Shown piece by piece: positions 1 through 8,843 of a stretch of DNA of 64,000 bases. The position numbers and the translations under genes are program-made. Every line of letters starts with the position of its first letter. The stretch's first letter is position 1. The stretch lies in the NCBI GenBank assembly GCA_030620095.1, contig JAUTXW010005213.1:61037-125036 (forward strand), in the 5' to 3' direction. The notes below the pieces were generated by a model that searched no databases, had not been told where the DNA came from, and was given only the letters and a program-made list of their open reading frames with translations. Origin of the DNA: Kuschelorhynchus macadamiae (Eukaryota; Arthropoda; Insecta; Coleoptera; Curculionidae).

Positions 1-466
1 GCTTTCTTACTTAGTGTAGTATGTACAGAGATACTTCCTTATATATTATACCCCACCCAGCACCCCATTTCACTTCACGGGTCCTGAAAGTTTGTCAATT
101 TTTTATTAATTAACGAAAACATTTTTTTGAAAACCGCAAGCGGATTTGTAATTTCTGTCAACAGTCTAATAAGTGAGTATAAATATTTTCTTCGTAGGTA
201 AGAACAGCCATTATTGAAAAGATGCTTTTAGGAGAGTAGTTAATGAATTATAAATATGTCAAATAACAAACTAGTTGCAAATGTTTTTCCTTGACATGGG
301 CACTTAATAAAACGAAGTAATTCCTTTCATCGTTGTTATACCTCGAAAAATCGAAATAGACAATAATTAATTATGTCTAAATGGAACATCATGTATAATA
401 AATATAATATTGATTGCTTTTTCCCATTGTTGCTTAACAGTTTTTTAGTTTTTCGTTTTTTTATAG
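1..466. other. AT-rich sequence, nothing recognised
   Basis: No reading frame, repeat family or RNA could be recognised here. If the short exon that follows is real, the end of this stretch (a pyrimidine-rich run ending in TATAG) would be its upstream intron. Confidence 0.5.
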
Positions 467-503
467 ATCGATGAACAAAGCTATGAGTGTCAGAGCTTGT
501 ATT
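467..503 (+). CDS. Candidate internal exon A, gene unknown
   Basis: A 37-nt segment lies between a T-rich tract ending in ATAG and a consensus donor GTAAGTG. Reading with one leading base gives SMNKAMSVRACI and ends in phase 0. The next candidate exon (1445-1546) begins in phase 0, so the two can be joined without a stop. The peptide matches no family I recognise. The segment is short, so a chance match to splice consensus is quite possible; the compatible phase with the second candidate is the only supporting point. Confidence 0.28.
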
Positions 504-602
504 GTAAGTGACATGTTTCTATCTGTATTGGAAAAACAAAAATGTAACTTTCCTTATCATGTGAAATAAAATTTTTATTTTATATTAAATAAATATTTTT
601 AT

Positions 603-860
603 CAACATCTTAGTCAATTGACTTCAAATTTGGCAGAAACATTAAATATGGCATAGGGATAAACTGGTACGAATTCAATATGACAACAAAATTGGTGTGT
701 GTCAATATAAAAACTACTTATTGAATTTATTTTAAATTATGTCTAAAAAATATGTGGCATAAGTAGACACTGTTAAAATATTGGTAGGCGTCCAATATGA
801 TTGAACAAAATGGCGCCCAATAAAAATGTTTGAAAATATAGTATATATGTGTTACTAAAT
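603..860. repeat. Degenerate 'ATGGCGG' repeat family, copy 1
   Basis: Contains the recurring phrases of a dispersed non-coding repeat: a 'gacttcaaattttg' phrase, then 'gtacgaattcaa', then 'aaaatggcgcc' and 'aaaaactacttattgaa'. The same phrases in the same order recur near 2.5, 21.3, 37.1 and 39.5 kb. The other sequence between 504 and 1444 shows nothing recognisable. Confidence 0.55.
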
Positions 861-1444
861 GACTATTTACTGAGTTAAATGGGGTCAAACTGCATTATTC
901 CTAATAGAAGGAGATTCATAACGAGCAAGGTTCCGGGTAAAGGAAATTTACTTAAATTTTTTTAAATAATAAACCTAAAGTTCCTAATAGTTCAAAGGCA
1001 ACTTTTCTGAATTTAAATGTTTTTTAATCAGATTGATTTCTGATAGCAATTCTTGAGGTTGAATTATAGTATTGTGGAAATTATTCAATTTTCCTGATAT
1101 ATCATAAATATTTTGATATAACATATAATATTTATATTAAAATAATAGCTCCCCAAAATTGAAGAGGGCCTCGTGAAAGCCGTCTTAGATCGGTACTGCC
1201 TGCTACCAGTAGGCGTCAAAGTTCTTGGGATTTCTTCAGTTCAAATCGTTCCCGAAAAGTTACCTTACCTCGGTGCTGTTTACTTCATAGCACTCAAAGT
1301 ATCGAAATTTGCAGGTTCAGTGTATAAATTTTTAGAAAATAAACGTGTTTTTTGCACGTTTTACTATCCGTTCGACTGCGCCAATTACGTTGTTGGCAAA
1401 GAAAAAATAATTTCATTTTAAAACTGGAAAATTAAATATTTCAG

Positions 1445-1546
1445 AACGAGAGCGTACTAACAACTGATTCAACACCGTCCTCTGCTCCTATTTCAAAGCT
1501 ATCCTCATCTCTAAATAAGAATGCAATGCTTAGCATTATAGCGGAT
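1445..1546 (+). CDS. Candidate internal exon B, gene unknown
   Basis: A 102-nt segment (34 codons, no stop) follows an acceptor ending TTTCAG and is followed by the donor GTAAGT. The translation begins NESVLTTDSTPSSAPISKL and ends NAMLSIIAD: a Ser/Thr/Pro-rich stretch with a short hydrophobic end. Both ends are phase 0 and agree with candidate exon A. Base composition is visibly less AT-rich than the flanks. It contains no receptor-type membrane helix, so it does not look like part of the 5-HT2 gene at 46 kb. I do not recognise the protein. This could be a genuine host exon or a chance open segment. Confidence 0.35.
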
Positions 1547-1652
1547 GTAAGTAGATTCATTCCCAATTTAAAATAAAACTCCAATGGTAAACTTCATTGT
1601 TTTAAGTAGATTTTAAAAGATGTTAATAGGGAAATAGACAAAAACCAGCATA

Positions 1653-1921
1653 TCTATATATTTAAAAACTAAGCCAAATTTTTCAGCAAGTTCGTGAGAG
1701 ATTTGTACTGCACCAATCTACATGATTTTTTTTTTTTGAAATAGACGTCTCGGTACGTTTTTTTGTATTGTTTTATTGCGTATTTTTCTATAAAAACCAA
1801 TATTTTTTTCATAACATTTCTGGACAATGTGGTGAATGCGCCTCATATTCTTATATTTCCACTAGAAAATCGTTGCGCCATCTAACGAAAAAGGCAAAAT
1901 AAGATCTGCCGGGCCAGCTAG
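1653..1921 (+). mobile_element. Non-autonomous Helitron, 269 bp
   Basis: The left end is TCTATATATTTAAAAA directly after an A, and the right end is CTAG followed by T. This is the usual Helitron arrangement (5'-TC...CTAR-3' inserted between A and T). The sequence before CTAG, GATCTGCCGGGCCAG, is the short GC-rich 3' end typical of insect Helitrons. There is no coding sequence and no terminal inverted repeat, as expected. Confidence 0.5.
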
Positions 1922-1993
1922 TTTTCTATAAATTTACAAAGCAACTGTCAAGAAACAAATTATTTTCGACAAAGAAAACAAAAATTTGAAAAA

Positions 1994-2196
1994 ATCATGG
2001 TTCTGGGAATTAGACCGTATCAAAATGGAATCACTATCCGACGTTTCGCTTTCCATTGCATAAGGCATCTTCACTTCACGAGATCGGAACACTGATCTCG
2101 TGAAGTGAAGATCCTTGAAGATGCCTCGTGCAATCGAAGACGAAACTTCGGATAGCGATTCAATTTTGACATGGTCTAATCCTAAGAACCATGATT
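1994..2196. repeat. Head-to-head pair of Penelope pseudo-LTR ends (palindrome)
   Basis: Two arms of about 100 bp (1994-2085 and 2094-2196) are inverted copies around an 8-nt centre. Each arm matches the terminal repeats of the Penelope-like element at 16696-19166: the 'catggttct.ggaattagaccgt' end, the GACGTTTCGC block and the inner 'cttcacttcacgagatc'. Nothing coding remains between them. This is either a minimal remnant of a PLE with inverted pseudo-LTRs or a product of template switching. The hammerhead-like core is present but altered (TTGAAGA instead of CTGAAGA in the right arm). Confidence 0.65.
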
Positions 2197-2489
2197 TCTC
2201 AATACTACTTAGAAGCCAAAACTGCCATCAAAGGTCCATCTCATCAATGAAAAACTGCCTAAATATCCAATAAAAACCGGGTTTTTAGCGATATTTAGTA
2301 TCATATCTACAAAGTCATAGGTACTGAGAGATACAAAAAAAAATCTATAAATATGGAAGTCTTAAGGATGTAGCATACACAGTCTGAAAATGAAGAAAAA
2401 AATAACAATAGACGATCGGAAGCTCAAGAAAGTTGCGGTTATTTTTAATGAAAAATATAGAAATTAATTTGCAAAATTGTGTTTACAAT

Positions 2490-2795
2490 TACAATGTCGG
2501 AACAAAATTGCAGCCAAATAAAATAAAATCGTGAAAAAATGTTTGAAAGATCAGTCTAAAAAACTACTTATTTGATTAATTTCATATTTTGGACAATAAT
2601 TAAGTGTAATATAGAAATTAATTGATAACGTTTTGGTACAAATTCAATATAGAGAAATCTAAATAAAATATTTAAAAAATCAGTTTAAAAAGTGGTCATA
2701 TTCAATTGACTTCAAATTTTGCACAAAAATAATGGCAGCCTCATAAAGTTTTTAAAAAATCAGTATAAAATATTACTTATTCAGTTGATGTGAAT
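2490..2795. repeat. 'ATGGCGG' repeat family, copy 2
   Basis: About two and a half diverged units with phrases such as 'aaaaaactacttatt', 'gacttcaaattttgcacaaaaa' and 'aaaaaatcagt'. The flanks at 2197-2489 and 2796-3174 show nothing else recognisable. Confidence 0.5.
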
Positions 2796-3174
2796 CCAAT
2801 AAAATGACACAAATGGCGTTCTACTGAAACGTTTAATAAAATAACATAAAAAGTTCGATGAAATTCGCTTTTAGCTACTTCTCTCGTACAGAAATTCAAT
2901 GCACCGTGATAACACATTTTATAAATGCACTTAGATATTTGATAATAACTTAAAAAATTGAAACAAACTAGTTTATAGGATTTAATAAAGTTATTACAAA
3001 GTAACTGTACGTACAAACTGTGTAATTTGTACGTAGTGGAATTCTATGTGAAGTTCTTAGTAAAATCCATAAGAAATCCTGACTAAGTTATTCCTTACAT
3101 TATTTTAGTATACATTATCCTGAAAGTGGTATAATAAAAGGTCTAGAATAAATATAATTAAACTGCAATAACCC

Positions 3175-3300
3175 AACAGATTCATTTGCGTAAATGTAAC
3201 AGTCACACTCGTTGATCACGCAAGGCTTTTTAATATTTAGTTAAGTAATGAGTTGTTTTGATAGTTCCGGAAGGCTCATTACATTAATAGCTGTATTCAT
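3175..3300. repeat. Dispersed repeat X, copy 1
   Basis: About 125 bp that recurs in direct orientation at 6612-6740. Shared phrases include 'aatgtaacartcacactc', 'gttaagtaatgrgttgttt' and 'ccggaa..ct.att'. The copies differ at many positions. In copy 1 the segment lies directly outside the left Penelope pseudo-LTR, so it may be internal sequence of a second, minus-strand PLE copy. Confidence 0.5.
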
Positions 3301-3438
3301 ATATATAGTAGTAGTATAAAGTAGGGAAAAATTAACGCGGTTAGAACTATTATATAGTACAAAAAGGATTTTTTGGGAGACTATGAAATTTGGCCAACTA
3401 TAGACACGTGTTTGTGACTTAAGTTCTTCATCGGTACG

Positions 3439-3840
3439 GTCAACTAGTTGAGAGACGAGTACAACTAGCGTCAAAATTAATACACAAAACCACACCAGAG
3501 TCATAGTTTCAGCGGTCTTTTTTCTAATATATTTCGCCAATGTTTATTAGCTTCATCAGGAGCAACTACAAAAATTATAAAGAATAGGTCCAATTAGAAT
3601 TATAACATTAAAATGACAATCAAAAGAATAAAATTTTGTCTAGATATACATAGTCAATACATACTAAAAAATTACTTACAAGATGGTAGAGTCAATAATT
3701 TTTAAATTTTAACATTTCTACGTTACAACAGCTCAAATAATGTGGCGTTTTTAATGATAATATTCATGTCCCAGCAGTTGAATTGCAAAAAAGGAGAATA
3801 AGACATATTAGCTACACAAGCCTTATCTAGATGTTAGTAA
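3439..3840 (-). repeat. Penelope pseudo-LTR, left inverted arm
   Basis: About 400 bp that is the near-perfect reverse complement of 4503-4910. Inverted pseudo-LTRs are a known structure of Penelope-like elements. It carries a hammerhead-like core on the minus strand at 3532-3560: CTGATGA, a 6-bp stem II (GCTAAT/ATTGGC, loop AAAC) and GAAA. An open frame that crosses this arm on the minus strand (3241-3540) encodes a hydrophobic stretch, but it is the same in both arms and is best seen as repeat sequence. Confidence 0.75.
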
Positions 3841-4485
3841 ATTGTACGAGGTGAACTATTCTACGGTGTCCATTTAAAAAGTATTGTTACAAGACAACTT
3901 AAAAAAACTATTAGAGATATTTTTAAATAATGGGTATCCAAAACATATTCTAAAAAAACTGATTTATAATTCAAATACATATGATGGCCCTACAGAAGAC
4001 TTGAACTTAAATATAGAAAACTACCATTTATAAGTGGCCTAACTAATAATATTGCAAAATTATTCAAAGATCTTCCACACATAAAAATAGCAAAATATAA
4101 TACAATAAAAAACTTTAATCTATTCTCTAGGGTCAAAGATCAAACACCCTTATTATTTAATAGTAACGTTGTGTTTCAGTTGTCCTGCTTGGAATGTGAT
4201 GGACAGTACATCGGGCAAACATCTCAGTGGCTTAGACAAAGAATAACCGGCCACAAAAGTGATTGCCGTTTAGGGAAAATCTCTTGCGCATTGGCTGAAC
4301 ACAATCAAAAAACAGGCCACAATTTTGACTTTTCCAATCTTAAAATTTTAGAGACGGAATCGAGTTACAAAAAAAGGTTATTCTTTGAAATGTACCACAT
4401 AAGAAAGAACAAAAATTTCATTAATTATAAATCAGATACCAATCAGCTGAACAATATTTATTGCAATCTTTTAAATTTTATGTAA
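3841..4485 (+). pseudogene. Penelope-like element: RT C-terminus plus GIY-YIG endonuclease (broken)
   Basis: C-terminal part of a Penelope-like retroelement ORF. The first half (to about 4170) reads, with frame breaks, as the RT-endonuclease linker, with phrases like 'YRKLPFISGLTNNIAKLFK' and 'NVVFQLSC'. The second half (4171-4485) is an open GIY-YIG-type endonuclease domain: CLECDGQYIGQTSQWLRQRITGH, with the YIG motif and the following Arg and His positions kept, and the CCHH-like cysteines expected of PLEs. In the family, RT copies the RNA and the GIY-YIG nuclease nicks the target. Most of the RT, including YVDD, is absent, so the copy is dead. It lies between two inverted pseudo-LTRs. Confidence 0.8.
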
Positions 4486-4502
4486 CAATACTTTATCTTC
4501 TT

Positions 4503-4906
4503 TTATTAACATGTAGATAAGGCTTGTGTAGCTAATATGTTTTGTTCTTTTTTTTTGCAATTCAACTGCTGGGACATGAATATTATCATTAAAAACGTCA
4601 CATTATTTGAGCTCTTGTGACGTAGAAATCTTAAAATTTAAAAATTATTGACTCTCCCATCTTGTAAGTAATTTTTAAGTATGTATTGACTATATATATA
4701 TATCTAGACAAAATTTTATTCTTTTAATTGTCATTTTAATGTTATAATTCTAATAGGACCTATTCTTTATAATTTTTGTAGTTGCTCCTGATGAAGCTAA
4801 TAAACATTGGCGAAATATATTAGAAAAAAGACCGCTGAAACTATGACTCTGGTGTGGTTTTGTGTATTAATTTTGACGCTAGTTGTACTCGTCTCTCAAC
4901 TAGTTG

Positions 4907-4910
<4 letters not shown>
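4503..4910 (+). repeat. Penelope pseudo-LTR, right inverted arm
   Basis: Inverted partner of 3439-3840, directly downstream of the endonuclease. The hammerhead-like core is at 4788-4815 (+): CTGATGA, stem II GCTAAT-AAAC-ATTGGC, GAAA. It ends exactly at a (TA)n tract. Confidence 0.75.

Positions 4911-4911
<1 letters not shown>

Positions 4912-4951
<40 letters not shown>
4912..4951. repeat. (TA)n microsatellite
   Basis: Uninterrupted TA repeat that starts immediately after the right Penelope pseudo-LTR. Confidence 0.95.
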
Positions 4952-4953
<2 letters not shown>

Positions 4954-5099
4954 CTTACGTTGGATGTATCTATACGTCATGTCACATAAAGTCTTACGAG
5001 CTTATCTCTGTTGATGAAAAGAATGCACGCCTATGCGCCTAACGCTCGGAACAGCATTTTTTTATACAGTTTTCTCCTGCCCCTCTCGGGTAAACAAAT

Positions 5100-6188
5100 T
5101 TAGGCGTGCAACTCTGTATCTTTGCCTAACAAATAGTTTAGAGTCTTAAACAAAAATATAACTTCAACTAACTTCAATAACGCTGTAAAATGTAAAAGCA
5201 CAATATTCGAGTTCACTGTAGTTTGTTCAAAGTGCATTCCTCCTTGTTCACGATAGTTTTCCGCTCTTTCAATTGCTTCTCTCAACACGTTCTGCAGCAT
5301 TTGAGGCGTAATACTTTTAAATACATATACAATCCTTTCTTCTAAAATTTCAAGAGTTGCTGGGGCTGTTATATAGAGTTTTTCTCGAACATATTCCAAA
5401 TAAAGAAATCCCGTACACGGGCGGGCCACCGTATTGGGCCATTGGTTGCAATAGCTTTATTATTAAAATGTACAATTAAATAATTAAAAACTTCTCTGGT
5501 ATTGAGAGGCAGTGCTCCATCTTGCTGGAAGTAAATTCGGCGTAAAACTTCTAAAGGTAGATCATTAAGATGTTGCTCAGTTTCACCCTGTTAATTGGCC
5601 TTGAAATAAAATTGGCCCAATTATTCTGTTACCAACGACACCAGCCCAGACATTGACACCAAACCTTTCTTGAAAATTTCCTAACCTCATTTCATGTTGA
5701 TTTTGTTGGGCCCAATAACGAGTTTTCTGCTTGTTAAATATACCTTTATTAGTAAATCTAGATTCGTCAGAAAATAAGATAAAGTTGATAAAAATTGGGT
5801 CACTTCTACAATTTTGGAGCAACCAATCACAAAACAATACCCGTCTATCGGCATCATCAGGATACAAATGTTGGTGTAACTGGTACTTAAAAGCTCGATA
5901 TCCGTGTTTCTTTAGTATTTTTCTAGCTGATTCATGACTTAAACCCAGTTCGTAATTAATTTTTCTTAAATAAACAGTTCTATTAACTTCAACCATAGCA
6001 AGAACGTTAATCTCCATTTCTTCATTTATAATAAATCTGCCTTCCGCCGTTTGATTTCCTTCTTTATGCCTTTTTTTATGAAGAAATGTTACATTTAACT
6101 GAAACGCAATTAAATTACTTGCATTGAACATGTTTGTTAGAGATAAAGCAACTTTTTTAACGGCACAGTCAATAGACATATCTGTCAT
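5100..6188 (-). pseudogene. Tc1/mariner DD41D-type transposase (broken), copy 1
   Basis: Relic of a cut-and-paste transposase. The N-terminal two thirds (6188 down to 5583) is open, with a helix-turn-helix (GLSHESARKILKKHGYRAFKY) and the first catalytic Asp in ILFSDESRFTNKG, then VNVWAGVVGNRIIGPILF. A frame change follows. The next frame holds YFQQDGALPLN (second Asp) and GPIRWPA. After another shift the C-terminus continues to 5100 (LEYVREKLYITAPATLEILEERI). The third catalytic Asp box (normally SPDLTPLDFF) is damaged to RPCTGFLYLEY. At least two frameshifts plus the lost Asp make it inactive. Terminal inverted repeats were not found. Closest relatives in the window are copies at 15.2-16.1 and 24.0-24.9 kb. 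Confidence 0.8.
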
Positions 6189-6444
6189 TACTGGAGTGAT
6201 AAAAATTCTGGTTTGAGGAGACTCAGCATCCTCAAATACTTTACGTATGGGTTGAAATTATGGCAAACAAAGTAACTGGTTCATTTTTTCTTAACGAACC
6301 TTTTATATTGACTCAAGTTTGTCAGCAGGATGTTTTTTACCCGTCAGGAAGTATCTCAGAATAATCAGCACGGTCACCGGACCTTACTCTAGTTGATTTC
6401 TTTCTTCTCGAGATATTAGCCCATACTAAGACTTTTTGAACGCG

Positions 6445-6447
<3 letters not shown>

Positions 6448-6523
<76 letters not shown>
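6448..6523. repeat. (TA)n microsatellite
   Basis: Uninterrupted TA repeat of about 76 bp. Confidence 0.95.
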
Positions 6524-6528
<5 letters not shown>

Positions 6529-6611
6529 AATCTAAAAACTGTCCTCAAAAACAAGAATTAAAACCATTAAGATAAATGTGAGAAGAAGAGACACTGACTG
6601 AGAGGCTGACA

Positions 6612-6740
6612 CTGATGAATTTATTTGCAAAAAATGTAACAATCACACTCACTGAGCACGCACTGTCTTATAATGTTTTGTTAAGTAATGGGTTGTTTCG
6701 GCAGTGCCGGAAAACTGATTAAATTAATACCCGTAATCTA
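6612..6740. repeat. Dispersed repeat X, copy 2
   Basis: Direct copy of 3175-3300, diverged by substitutions and small indels. No reading frame is conserved between the copies. Confidence 0.5.
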
Positions 6741-6984
6741 AAATGTCAAATGTGTTATTCCCTAATATTATGCTGGTTCATTTACGTGTATTATTACACC
6801 AACTTTTTGTACGAAGCGTAATTTGAAGCGGAAACTGCCGCAACTGAAAGCCCTGTTATATTTTCTCAGGGTTAGTTAAGTTTTTCCAACAAATGCAAAA
6901 ATCGAGGCCATTTTGCTGTCAAGAAAATACTAAGGTTATTTTATTTTCGCTGAAAATAACATTTGTCGAAAAATATTTATAGAA

Positions 6985-7325
6985 AAAGAAAAAATTGGGG
7001 GGGGGGTTCAGTGATAGTATGGGGAGGGATTTATATAGATCATCGTACAGACTTTGTGTGATACAAAGAAATTCTTTAAATGCTCAGGGAGACGACGTTC
7101 TAGAGCAATATGTTATTCCGTTTGCCCATCTTATACGGCCTGCGAGAAGCTCCGACTTAAACCCAGTAGAAGATTTGTGCTACAGAATTTAGAAGAATTT
7201 GACATGGCGCTTGTAGAAGAGTGGGAACAATAGTTCACAAGAGGCTATTGCACGATTAATAAGAAATATGCCAAGGCGTGTAGAATCAGTAATTAAAGCT
7301 AGAGGTGAAAATACCAATATCAGTT
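6985..7325 (+). pseudogene. Tc1-like (DD34E) transposase remnant
   Basis: Fragment of a Tc1-type transposase from the catalytic core to the C-terminus. A poly-G run precedes SVIVWGGIYIDHRTD. A shifted frame gives DDVLEQYVIPFA, then ARSSDLNPVEDLCYRI, which corresponds to the family motif SPDLNPIEHLWD with the catalytic Glu still present. The end reads SSQEAIARLIRNMPRRVESVIKARG, the usual Tc1 C-terminus. The stretch with the second Asp (family QDNARPHTA) is deleted and frames shift several times, so it is inert. It differs clearly from the DD41D elements, which end with an Asp. Confidence 0.75.
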
Positions 7326-8385
7326 ATTTATTTTGTAGTCTTAAGTTGTTATTTAGTTACTCTTAATACAACGTTACCTTTTTGTAAAAAACATCGTTTT
7401 ATTTAAGAGACCTAGATTTTATTGAACTCAGTATCTGACCTCTGTTTGACATTTGACGACAAGCCAACAAAACACAAATGGTTTTCTGACAGTATTATCT
7501 TCCAAGGCTACTAGATCTTTTTGAAGACTTGTGAGTCTGTATGGATAATATGGTAAAAATACAATGTTTTACGTTAAACATTGTATATCCTTTAAAAATA
7601 GAGATAGAATAACGCATCGAAAGCCAAAATAATCCTAAAAGATAGGTCTAAATTATAAACTACGATTTACTACTTTTCTGAAGGTACGTTATTCTACAAG
7701 GCATTTCAAAAATGTGCAAAAAAAAATGTTGTTTCATATTACACCCTGTATAGAAAGGCAACGAAACAAGTTGACAAAAACAGAAATACAGATTTACTGT
7801 CTATGGAATTTCCTTTTGACTGATGTAAAGCGCAACAAAATGCGACAAGGCGTTCAAAAGATATGGCGCTTCAAAATATACCTAAATATTTAGTCGTCAC
7901 TTTTTTTGCTTGTCTGTATTATAAACTTAACTTTTATCGACGATTTTTGTGGCCTTTAAAACTGCTGTCATAAAAATTTTATTTTTTGAAATTAACTCTT
8001 TGGTATTTTTTGAACACTCTGTATATCTGAAGTTTAATACGGTCAAAACTGTTTTTTCTTCAAGCACCAACTTTTATCAAGAATAAAATTTTCTGAGAAA
8101 TGAATAATACAAAAGTTTCCCATTTATTGTATATTTTTTGGATACATTGTATATATGTCACTGGGTTGGCTATGCCCCATAACTGTTCAGCCAGGTCTTC
8201 AATTTTGTATAGGTTTAGGTTTTAGGTATTACTAAAAAATTGATACACAAATTTCCACGGTGCCTCAAGTACCTACCCAAAATCTTCGGCCATATGATTC
8301 CAGTGCATTTTCAGTGGATGTTTAAAAGAGTTTGCGGAGATTTCTGTGACCTTGTTTGTATTTAGTTAATTAAACAACAATAAAT
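7326..8385. other. AT-rich, scattered TIR-like scraps
   Basis: No gene recognised. Short pieces such as 'acaccctgtata' (about 7741) and 'acactctgtata' (about 8026) resemble the ends of the CCCTGTA-type elements seen elsewhere, but no paired ends could be matched. Confidence 0.4.
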
Positions 8386-8640
8386 ATGAGGTGTGCTGTG
8401 TTTGTGTGTGACAGGGATAATCAGGCAAAGAATTTTGATAAGAATATAAGGTTTTTTACTTTTCCTAAAGACCAAAAATGTTTACGTGAATGGACACGCT
8501 TGTGTAAACGCAAAGCTAAATTTAATACAAATTTGGCGCGGATATGCTGAAGGCATTTTGTTAAGGATGACTATATGTCATTAATCTATATAAAAAGAGA
8601 CAACAATGTAAATCTTGACGAAATAGTCGACATTTTTAAT
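8386..8640 (+). pseudogene. THAP zinc-finger domain fragment with in-frame stop
   Basis: From an ATG the frame reads MRCAVFVCDRDN, then IRFFTFPKDQKCLREWTRLC, then ARIC*RHFVKDDY. This is a full C2CH THAP layout: Cys3 and Cys8, then the FPKD and W positions, then C-x2-H with HF..DDY at the end. THAP domains bind DNA and occur in P-type transposases and in host proteins. One TGA stop sits in the C-x2-H box, and nothing recognisable follows beyond about 8640. It is probably the 5' end of a dead transposon gene. Confidence 0.7.
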
Positions 8641-8807
8641 AAAAAAAGGATTTTTCAACTAGAATAAGGCTATATTCTATTTAAATTTTATTTTTTTATA
8701 TAATTATATTTAATATAGGAACACACGGTAGATTGTGCACATAAAGGTAAAAATTGTTTAGTGTGTGTTGTTTTATTCCCTCTCATACCTGTATTTTTTT
8801 AATTAGA

Positions 8808-8843
8808 CCTCCTCCCCTCCAATGGGACTTAGTTACGCCCCTG
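8808..8843. mobile_element. Possible hAT right end
   Basis: The sequence 'ggacttagttacgcccctg' reads in reverse complement as CAGGGGCGTAACTAAGTCC, a terminus common among insect hAT elements. No left end with the same sequence and no 8-bp target duplication was found. Confidence 0.3.

Noticed and set aside
1173..1421. 82-codon plus-strand frame
   Set aside because: Starts from a non-ATG codon, has no recognisable motif or composition signal and no splice context that I could support.
3241..3540. 99-codon minus-strand frame with a hydrophobic segment resembling a membrane protein
   Set aside because: The hydrophobic part is identical to the inverted pseudo-LTR copy at 4807-4989, so it is terminal-repeat sequence of a Penelope-like element.
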